Shown here: positions 12,300 to 21,400 of the stretch, in pieces | Numbering within the stretch: position 1 is the first letter of the stretch | How the letters are laid out: each line of letters begins with the position of its first letter | Source: Hemileia vastatrix | Lineage: Eukaryota; Basidiomycota; Pucciniomycetes; Pucciniales; Zaghouaniaceae | Direction: 5' to 3' | Assembly: GCA_030280995.1 (NCBI GenBank) | Contig: JASXTE010000009.1 | Span: forward strand, 3,008,501-3,072,500 | DNA: 64,000 nucleotides | Made by a program: the position numbers and the translations under genes | Notes under the pieces: model-generated | Told to the model about the DNA's origin: nothing | Database searches by the model: none | Seen by the model: the letters and a program-made list of their open reading frames with translations, nothing else

Positions 12300-13048
12300 A
12301 TGGCCGGACCAGGCCAAAGGTGTCAACCACAAGTTTGAGAATTCTTCTGGTGGACACTTTTATGATGGAAAGTAGTAGTGTGCAAGTCTTCTTTAGTTAA
12401 TCTAGTATTCCTCATAAACATTTCCAACTTATTATTAGCCAAAAATCAGGTGGAAAGTTTGTCCATATCAAATTACTTCTAATGCCATGATTGAATAAAA
12501 ATTGATTCTCATTGCCATATAGAGAGTTGATCCCATATGACTGGATCTTGAAAAAGTGTCACCACAATATTTGATAAACTTAAGTTTGAAAATTTTATGA
12601 TGGAAAGTAATTGCAAGTCTTCTTCATTTCATCAAGTAATCCTCATAGAAATTTCCACCTGTAATTTGGCCGAACTTTCGGTGGACACTTTGGCCATATT
12701 AAATTAATTCTAGTTCGATGTTGATAATAAACTCATACTTATTGCAATATATATATATTAATCCCATCAGACTGTGCCTTTCCAAAAGTGTCTACCTGAA
12801 TTATGGCTAAACCTCAGTTGGACACTTTTATGATGCAGAGTAGCTGGGGCAAAAGTATTCTTCAGTTAATTTGGTATTCATAATAAATTTATCCTCCTGA
12901 AGTTTAGCCTAACTTCAGGTGGACAATTTAGAAAAGCACCGGTTAGTCACTATCAATCAAAAAAGTGTTCACCAAAATTTTGGCTAAACTTGTGGTGTAC
13001 CCCTTTGATCAGCCACAGTCAGATGAGATCAACTCTTTAGATGGAAAT
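12300..13048. repeat. Decayed palindrome array (left part)
   Basis: Degenerate relatives of the 1-600 palindromes recur at about 12320-12362, 12556-12600, 12655-12700, 12783-12830, 12893-12932 and 12960-13012. The shared plan is an A-run, GTGTC, a C/A-rich arm, a short TTTGGC-type centre, the inverse arm, GGTGGACAC and a T-run. The array is cut at 13048 by a Ty3/Gypsy insertion and continues at 25965. Confidence 0.7.
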
Positions 13049-13539
13049 TGTCAGTAAAGTCTAGTATATAAGTATGATATAATAGTGTTTATTTATGGTC
13101 CTACTACTTATTAATAAATGATTTAGTGATTAAACCTCAGGGGAAGACTAAAAGAATAGTTATACTCAAATAAAACTCACAATACTTGGATTTTAATGCG
13201 TGCTTAGTGGTGGAAAATAGATGAATAAAATAGGGGGTGTCAGTTCTGGCAAATCCGCACTTACAAATCCGCACTTAAATTTGACCAAATCCGCACTTAA
13301 ATAAGTGCGGATTTCCAAAACACACTAGCCCCAATAATGGTGGATTTCAAAATGAAATAAGTCACTTATTTCACTCAAATCCGCACTTTCTCAACCAAAA
13401 GTGCTGATTTCACCATCAAGTCCCATTTCACTGATTTGTCAGCATCATCCCATTCATACGCAGCACTCCGCAGAATAACACTTCATAACTCAAAACATCG
13501 TACATCACTTACATCTTCATATCATATCATATAAGAGTC

Positions 13540-14070
13540 ATGCCTTCCTCACTTTCAAATCGTGATAAATTACATAAAGCAATGACTTTCATGGCGCTTG
13601 AACTGCTCTTGGACTCTGATTCCGATTCTGATCTAGAAGAAGATTTTGTCGTTTTATCAAAAATGGCCAGGAAACGTTACCTTCTTCCCAGAAAGCCTCA
13701 AGTACTTCATACCCCCAAGTACACCATCCAAACACTTCTTAACCTATCTACACCCAGTTTTAGACAGCTGTTCAGGACTTCTCAGGAATTTTTCCTTAAA
13801 TTGCTTGAGCTTATTCAGGATCATCCCATATTTCACAATAATTCTCAAAAAGAACAACGACATCCTTCAATTCAATTGGCCATCACACTATGCCGTTTGG
13901 GTTCAAATGGTAATGGAGCCGCTTTGAAACGTTTAGAAAATGTCTTTGATTTAGGGTATGGTTCAGTTAACACTTATACCAAACGATGTATCACTGCCAT
14001 CAACTCCTTGGAATCATCCCCCTTTTCCCCCCTTTGGCTGCCTCATTCACCCCTCCTTGGCTCACTCTAA
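13540..14070 (+). pseudogene. Harbinger transposase, truncated N-terminal part
   Basis: The frame opens at ATG 13540. It runs through an acidic Ser/Asp patch (near residues 24-33) and then a helical segment ending with FDLGYGSVNTYTKRCITAI near residue 155, which resembles the DNA-binding region ahead of the DDE nuclease in Harbinger transposases. After about 14015 the frame enters C/T-rich repeat DNA and ends at 14070 with no homology. The DDE triad is therefore absent from this copy. The same start is repeated at 63860 in the second copy with only a few differences. As it stands the element would need transposase supplied from elsewhere. Confidence 0.75.
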
Positions 14071-14340
14071 CCTCCCTTTTCTCCCTCTTTGGTCTCATCT
14101 CTCCCTTTCTCCCCCTTCTTGGTCTCCTCATATCTTCCCCTCATTCCACTCCACCCCCCACCAAATCCCCCAAATCCTCCCTCCAAATCCCCACCAAACC
14201 CGCCTCTAACCCCCCCTCCAAACCCCCCCTCCAAACCCCCCCTCCAAACCCCCCCTCCAAACCCCCCCTCCAAACCCCCCTCCTATCCCCCTCAAAACTC
14301 CCCCAAATCCTCCCTCATATCCCTCCTACCCCCCCTTAAC
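14014..14340. repeat. C-rich / G-quadruplex-prone minisatellite
   Basis: An almost pure pyrimidine run on the plus strand. At 14208-14280 a 13-bp unit (CCCCCCCTCCAAA) is repeated about five times. The minus strand carries regularly spaced runs of seven G, well suited to G-quadruplex folding. Apparent Pro-rich frames across it are composition artefacts. Confidence 0.85.
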
Positions 14341-14396
14341 CTTCACTTAACGATTCGTTAACGAATTGTTAAGTTATTGAACGATTGCAGCTAGAG

Positions 14397-14930
14397 GATG
14401 AACTCTGTTCTTCGGGCAAAGAACAGAGTTCACTTCCATTCACTTATATTTCTTTTTTCTCAACTCATCTCTCCAGGTAAGTCATTTTATTCTTTTTAAA
14501 CAGAGTGTGAAAATAGGAGGATGAACTCTGTTCTTCGGGCGAAGAACAGAGTTCACTTCCATTCACTTATATTTCTTTTTTCTCAACTCATCTCTCCAGG
14601 TAAGTCATTTTATTCTTTTTAAACAGAGTGTGAAAATAGGAGGATGAACTCTGTTCTTCGGGCGAAGAACAGAGTTCACTTCCATTCACTTATATTTCTT
14701 TTTTCTCAACTCATCTCTCCAGGTAAGTCATTTTATTCTTTTTAAACAGAGGGTGAAAATAGGAGGATGAACTCTGTTCTTCGGGCGAAGAACAGAGTTC
14801 ACTTCCATTCACTTATATTTCTTTTTTCTAAACTCATCTCTCCAGGTAAGTCATTTTATTCTTTTTAAACAGAGGGTGAAAATAGGAGGATGAACTCTGT
14901 TCTTCGGGCGAAGAACAGAGTTCACTTCCA
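14397..14930. repeat. 123-bp tandem repeat with hairpin and splice sites
   Basis: Four complete units and a partial fifth, exactly 123 bp apart. Each has a hairpin (TGAACTCTGTTCTTCG, a GG loop, then the complement) at 14399-14432, 14522-14555, 14645-14678, 14768-14801 and 14891-14924. Each complete unit also has a T-rich tract ending CTCTCCAG directly joined to GTAAGTC. The CAG/GTAAGT junctions fall at 14476/14477, 14599/14600, 14722/14723 and 14845/14846. From GTAAGT to the next CCAG is thus an intron-shaped 123-nt segment. The first hairpin has one mismatch; the others are perfect. Confidence 0.9.
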
Positions 14931-15613
14931 TAAAATATTAGCTGAAACATAGTTTTCAATTCTGTAAAAACAGTTGTAAGTAATAGAAAAAGTCACTGAT
15001 TTTTTTTATATGTAATCTGAAATTTTTTAATAAAATTATTGTATTTAAGAATTGCAATATTGTCAATCAATCTTTATTGATCAACTTAATTTAATAAAGT
15101 ATTATTTAAATAAGTTGCTTCAAAAAATACTTTGCATTGAACCTAGTTTCTAGACTTGATCTGCATTTTGGCTTAAGGAATTGTCATTACTTTAAAAGTA
15201 GTATACTTGACATATCTTATTTATATATTAATTAATTTATGTAATTATATTGTATTTTGATGACTTTCACCCTTTACTTCAATAAAATGCAGGGGAGGGT
15301 ATTGCCAATTTTTTAAATCTGACATGTGAAATTGATGACTTAGAAAAATTTGGTGGTACCCACCCCTTGTTTCAATAAAATGCAGGGGAGGGCATTGCCA
15401 ATTTTTTAAATCTGACATGTGAAATTGATGACTTAGAAAAATTTAGACAAGCAAACTTATTGACTAGAAAGTAAAGATAGAAAATTTTTATTATACATTC
15501 AAATTTTTGTCAAAAATAACGTACTATATTCTTTTCCTTTTATAAGTCAGCATATAAGAAAATATTACCAAAAAGAAATCAAACAAAATTAAATTAACTA
15601 GAAAAACAAATTA
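14931..15613. repeat. Spacer with a ~70-bp direct repeat
   Basis: Mostly AT-rich spacer inside the Harbinger element. A ~70-bp block opening TTCAATAAAATGCAGGGGAG occurs twice, at about 15279-15352 and 15370-15441. Both run through CTGACATGTGAAATTGATGA. A shorter inverse match (CCTCCCCTGTATTTTATTGA) lies at about 63509-63530, just outside the second Harbinger copy. Confidence 0.8.
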
Positions 15614-16928
15614 TCAATTGAAAAGGTCAAGTAATTTTTTAATGTCCTCATAAGATTGGCCATTTTTAACACATTCCATAATGAAATCTGTTTTTTTAAA
15701 ACTCTCTTGTTTTTCCAATTCACAAGTAGCCATTTCTCTTTGAAATTGACGGTCATTTACTCTTTCCATCTGCTCTACCTCAAATTTTTTTTCTTCCAAA
15801 TCTAAGGCTTGCTGATCTTTCCTTAGCATATGATCAAACTTCATCTTCTCAAAGTCAAGGGCATTATTTGCAATAGTTGATTTCGCTGAGAAAATTAAAT
15901 TGAAATAAATAAATAAATGAGTTAATGATTAAGATATATAGTAAACAAAACTTACTTATATCTTTTTTTTCAAAATAATCCTCAAGGGAGCCAAATGAGC
16001 TTGTTGAAGTATTACCACGTTTTAATAGATGGTTCAAGTTCATTGAAGTTGAGGCTCGACGCTTTAGTTTGGAGTTTGAACAAGAGGCTTCAGGAAGTTC
16101 TTCTAAAGCAGCTTCTAAAGAGGTATTCACATTTCCAAAATTGAGATTATTTAATGGAGATTGAGTTTGAGTAGGAGGAGACTAGAAAGAAAGAGAAATT
16201 CAGAGAAGAATTGAAGAAAAAACAAAAAGTAAACATACATTTAAATTTTGGGCCTCTGAGGATTCAGATCTTCTGCGATATAATTGTTCTGCTTGATAGT
16301 TGGGATCATCTTCAGCTGAACTATGGTTAGAAGGTGGAGGGGATTGATCTTCTTCAAGTAAAGGTGTGTTGGGAGGATTATAGGAAGGTTTGGATCCAGA
16401 GGGTATATGCTTAGTAGTATCGTGTAGAAACCAAGGGTTTACATCAACTCGGGTGCCAAAAAGATTATCCATTTCCTCATAGAAAGGACACATGACATTG
16501 AGCTTTTTGGAAACAGTAGTAATTCCAATCTCCAAATCATCATCGTCAATACCAAAGCCAGTTTCATTTACAGCATGATGAGTCTTTTTATATTTTTAAT
16601 GGTAACTCTTAAATCTCTCCTTCATTTGTTTAGGATTGATATCGATTCTCCCCCTTGTTTTCTTCCTTACTTCATTGGCCATCAACAAGTAGCCATTAAC
16701 CTTTGAAGAAGGTGGACGTCCAATACGAGTGGACTTTTCACATCCAAAACATGCTTCAAAATTTGATTTTATTTTAAGGAAGTTGATTATGATGAGATAA
16801 TCATCCTTTTTAAGCTGACCTGAACCTGCCTTTGATTTTTCAGGTGTAGGGCTTGCTTTACGAGGAGACTTTTGTGACGAAGCAGATTTTTGAGTTACCT
16901 TTTGAGATTTGGAATGTCTGGGAGGCAT
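15614..16928 (-). pseudogene. Harbinger accessory SANT/Myb-like protein gene
   Basis: Three exons fit perfectly: 16928-16239, 16181-15956 and 15885-15614. Donors are GTATGT and GTAAGT; acceptors are TTTCTAG and TTCTCAG. Together they give 396 codons. The N-terminus is basic (MPPRHSKSQKV). It is followed by a region with NFEACFG and GYLLMANEV, then KSYH, a single in-frame TAA (16596-16598), KYKKTHHA, TGFGIDDDD, KLNVMCPFYEEMDNLFGTR, a Pro/Ser-rich linker, and a Glu/Lys-rich coiled-coil tail ending in ICKKLLDLFN-like helix. In Harbinger elements such proteins bind the ends and bring transposase into the nucleus. Apart from the one stop the gene is intact. The ATG at 16928 is preferred over 16949 by context and family length. 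Confidence 0.8.
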
Positions 16929-17288
16929 TATGAAACTGGCACATAACAAGAAAAAAGATTAAAAAGTAGAAGAAATAAGTAAAAAAGAATGTAAACATGC
17001 CTGGTCAAAATATTGAAAATGTCAGGAAGTGGTGTGTGCCGAGGATTGATGGGTAGGTAGCGAGGAAGGTCAGTGTGTCACATGTGACAGGGATGGGGTA
17101 AGAAAGGAAGGGATGTTTTGTGGCCAAAATGTGGTTGTGAAAAAAAACGGGAAAAAAGTGCTGATTTGAGGTCATAACTGACACCCTTTTTTGAAATAAG
17201 TGACTTTTTTGCAAAATTTAAGTGCTGATTTGGTTTGAAATCCGCACTTAATTTAAGTGCGGATTTGCCAGAACTGACACCCCCTAAT

Positions 17289-18285
17289 ATAGTTATAGCT
17301 TTATATAAAGATAAAATCAATTTATAGTGGCTTTAAAGTATATTTCTAAAGGTTAATAATTGTATAATAGTGTTTGTTTGAGTTTTAGTAATTGAATGAT
17401 GATAAATAACCGTCAAAATCCCTCCTTACTTATACCCAAAATCCACTGGAGTGCACAGACCTTCAATCCAGATGATGTCACTGCTATCCCCGGCAATTAC
17501 AGCACTGTGAGGGCCCATCACCTCCCCATGGCTTCCACTTCAAGCAGTTTCAACACCCAGACCTCCAGTAAGGACCCTCCATCACTATTAATAATAACAC
17601 TGATCCATACCATAAATAGAAAATCCAGATAAAAGCGGATACCATAAAGAAACAGGTAAAATAAATAATCAAAAAGAGATTTAATGAAACTAAAAGCATA
17701 TAAAAGAAACAAATAAAATTTCCAAGCCCCCAATAACATACCCAAGCATCCATATTAACCCAAAAACATCCTTTCAACCCATAAATCCGTGAATAACCAT
17801 CCAAGAAAGTAATTTGAGTTGTCCAAACTGGGTGTATGCGCCTGATATAGGTTTCTATGCTTCTGGAGGCGTTGTGAGTCCACTGATCTCGTCCATATGA
17901 CCTAAAATAAGCAGAAAAACAAAGTTTATAGGCTATAAAGGGGCTAAAACCCACTTATATACCTAAATATACATAATATACTGCATATTTCACTGAATAT
18001 GAGATTTATGTATACATATAAGCTTATGTATGTCAATAATTACTTCATATCACTTAAGATAAGTATATTATAACTCCATTAACACCTTAATAAATATTAT
18101 TAGGCCATGGATAAGCTATTTAAACTATTATAAGTTATATAATAGAATATTAATTATATATATATATAATAAAATAATATATATTATTATTTTAACCTTA
18201 TTTTTAAGATATAAGCTTAATCTACTTAAGTTTATCTTATTTTAAGCATAAGAAATACTCAGTCCTAAGAATATTTAGGCTGACA
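17289..18285 (-). repeat. Main body of the 3' LTR
   Basis: Continuation of the split LTR. It includes a GC-richer block at about 17410-17590 that is strongly conserved in the other two LTR copies (25090-25262 and 41745-41912). Frames opening in both strands here are LTR sequence rather than genes. Confidence 0.9.
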
Positions 18286-18303
18286 CTCCCTCACCCCAAA
18301 AAA
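18286..18303 (-). other. Polypurine tract of the Gypsy element
   Basis: Read on the minus strand, GGGGTGAGGGAG abuts the 3' LTR start (TGTCAG). This is the position and composition expected of the plus-strand primer for reverse transcription. Confidence 0.75.
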
Positions 18304-18400
18304 AACAATAAAAAAATGTTAAGACATTTTAATTAAAACTAAGGAGTGAAATAATAAAATAAAAAATAATGTTTATAATACATATACTGAATGAACAGTA

Positions 18401-21400
18401 TTATTTAGATTTAAATTTTTTCAAGAGATTTTTAAGATCAGAGATTTCATTTTCTGGGATCCACTGGTCATATTCACTTGATTTATTTTTAAATCTTAAT
18501 AGATACTCAACTCCCTTTTCTTTAGTAAGGTGTCTCTTTTTAAGTATCTTTTCAATTTCTGCTTTTTCAACTATTTCTTCAGGTTGCTGTTTATGCCTTC
18601 CTGATCTTCTTAGAAATAGAGCAGTATCATTAGAATGGTATGGTTTTATAAGAGAAATAGGAAATACTGGATGTTTTCTATCATATGGTGCATATAGAAT
18701 AACCTCAACAGCATTATTACCAACCATCTTTTTAACTACAAATGGTGCAATGAATGGATCCTTCAATTTAACATTACCATTTAAATTGAAATGTAGCGTT
18801 GAAATAATGACTTCATCACCGTCTTTGAACATTTGTTCTTTATGGGCTTTATCCCATCTTTTCTTTTCATACTCAAAAGCCTTATTTATACATTATTGAG
18901 CATGTTTTCTGCATAATTCCTGCATCTGAAGAAAAGATTTAGTACCTGGATGGATATCCAATCTAGGTAACTTATTAAGAGTTTTAGAAGGGGTATTAGG
19001 TACATAACCCAACCATAACTCAAATGGCTTTTAGCCAGTGACAGTATGTACTGTACTATTATATTCAAATTCTAAACCTGGGATAAGGGTTACCCAATCA
19101 TGCGTGAATTTGTCATTGTCTTTAAAATTAAGACCAAAAGCACAATATCTTCTTATCATATCTTCTAAGGTTTGTATCATTCTCTCTGCTAGCCCATCAG
19201 TTTGTGGATGGTGTGCTGTAGAAAGTTTTAATTGACACCCTGAAACATCCATAAGTGACGTCCAGAACTCAGAAGTAAATTTAGGATCTCTGTCAGAAAC
19301 TATTGCTTTGGGGAAACCTGCTGTATTTAAAATTTGTGTCCACCATAAAAAAGCTAAGTCCTTTGCAGAAACCTCTTTGTGGGTAGGAATAAATTTACAC
19401 ATCTTTGTAAATCTATCTACAATTACCCAGAAGGAGTTATAACTCTTATGCCCTGCTATTGGCAAACCTGTTACAAAGTCCATGTTAATGATTTCCCATG
19501 AAGCTTTTGGTTGCTCAATTTGTTGTAATAAACCAGCTCTTTTTCCTGTTAATCTTTTAGATTTTTGACAAGAATCACATTTTTCAACATATTTCTGAAC
19601 ATCCTCAGACATGTTAATCCACCAAGCTGTGTTTTTTACTCTGGTTAATGTTTTATGGTAGTCAAAATGACCTGCTAATATATCATCATGACATATACTT
19701 AACATTAACTCCTTCATTGAAGGGGGAATTACAATTACATTACTTAATTTTTTCCTGTAATATATAAAACCATCCTCAATGGAAAATTTTCCTTTTTCTA
19801 ATGCCTCTTTATACTTAATTGGTAATTTTTTTATTAAAACAATCATTGAAGCATTAGATGGATCATTTAATATTGTAGTTAATTTACTCAAGTCAGGATC
19901 TGAATTATAATTATCAAGAATTGATTGCATAAATTCATCCTCAAGATCTACAATATAAATGCCATAAATGTTAATAATCTCTGACTCAGGAACATAAGCA
20001 GGATTATCATCATTATTAGGCAGAGGTACTCTAGATAACAGATCTACATTAGAGTGCAAGGTTCCTGCTCGATGTGTAATAGTCATCCGGCCTCTGTATT
20101 CTTGTACAGCTAAGTGCCATCTAAACATGTGTCTATTAGGAGTTTTCATGTTTAAGAGTGACTTAACTGCACTACAGTCAGTTATTAACTCAAATTTTTG
20201 GTCTTCAAGGTAATAATCTAGCTTCTCAAGAGCCCATACTACTGCCAAACATTCAAGTTGAGTAGCACCATATTTCAATTCACCACTTCTCAGGGTACAT
20301 GAAATATAGCAGATTACTACTTCTGACATTTTACCTTCAATAAGTTGTTTTTGATGTAAAGCAGCACCCAGTCCAATAAAACTTGCATCTTTATATAATA
20401 CAAAAGGTAATTTGAAATCTGGTAATCCCAAGATAGGAGCTGTCATTAAACATTCTTTCAACTTATCAAAAGCTTGTTGTCTTTCATTATTCCAAATGAA
20501 AGCTTCTGATTTCTTTATCAGTGTGGTCAGTGGTGCAGCAATTGATTGGTAGTTTTTAATATATTGGCTATAATAACTACACATACCAAGAAAAGATTGT
20601 ACATCCTTCACATTTTGAGGAATGCCAATATTCTTTATTGCAGCCACTTTATTTCGATCTACACATATATGTAAGCCAGATACAATATGACCAAGCACTT
20701 TTAAAGATTCAAACCCAAATTTACATTTTTTCAATGCAAGGTTCATTTTATTTTCATCCATTTTCTGAAATACTTTCCTTAAATGGCTTAAGTAATCATC
20801 AAAAGTTTTAGAGAACACTATGATGTCATCAATGTATACCATTAACCATCCTTCAATCATTTCATTATGGAATGTTATATCCATTAGCTTCTGAAACATT
20901 GATGGAGCATTTTTTGGTCCAAAAGGCATTCTGACATACTTATAAATTCCCATGTGTGTTGTTATCAACAAAAAGTTCTGTGAATTCTTTTCAACATGAA
21001 TTTGATGGAAACCTTTATTTCCATCTAGGCAACTTATATATTTAGCACCTTTAAGGGTAGCATGTATAGAGGCAATCCTTGGCAAGGGATAAATATCATC
21101 TACTGTAAATGTATTTAATGCTCTATAATCACCGCACAGTCTTGCTTTATCTTGTTCATAAGAAATTAGCACTGGTGATATTACACAATATTTTGGTGTA
21201 GTTTCAACCTTCTCAAGAATGTTCATTTTTAATAACATCTTAATATTATCCTCTATGTCTTTCCTCTTCATTGGTGAAGCAGGGTATGGTTTCTTTTTAA
21301 GACTAGCAGGAATATTATCCATATCACAGGTTAAACTAATCTTCATTTCATGATCTTTTACAAGGCCAAGTTCATTTGTACCATGTGCAAAGGCCATTGG

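Larger units (their letters stand above)
13232..17285. mobile_element. PIF/Harbinger DNA transposon in the LTR
   Basis: Terminal inverted repeats start AGGGGGTGTCAGTTCTGGCA at 13232 and are mirrored at 17285, continuing through an AAATCCGCACTT block. The target duplication is AAT (13229-13231, 17286-17288). The intact sister LTR at about 24955-24975 supplies the empty site and confirms the boundaries. Cargo is a transposase start on the plus strand and a SANT-like accessory gene on the minus strand, in convergent arrangement typical of Harbinger elements. The catalytic half of the transposase is missing and replaced by repeats. A second copy begins at 63553. Confidence 0.93.
13049..18285 (-). 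repeat. 3' LTR of the Gypsy element, split
   Basis: LTR pieces 13049-13231 and 17289-18285 match 24780-25959 almost base for base. The 4.05-kb interruption is the Harbinger element. Removing it and one AAT copy restores 1180 bp, equal to the other LTR. Confidence 0.95.

Noticed and set aside
13958..14361. Several Pro/Ser-rich frames and a Gly-rich minus-strand frame
   Set aside because: They follow from the C-rich 13-bp minisatellite and have no homology-like content.
17396..17954. Frames repeated in both LTRs (78 and 134 codons)
   Set aside because: They lie wholly inside the LTR and are duplicated at 25070-25628 only because the LTR is. The diverged third LTR copy does not keep the same full frames.
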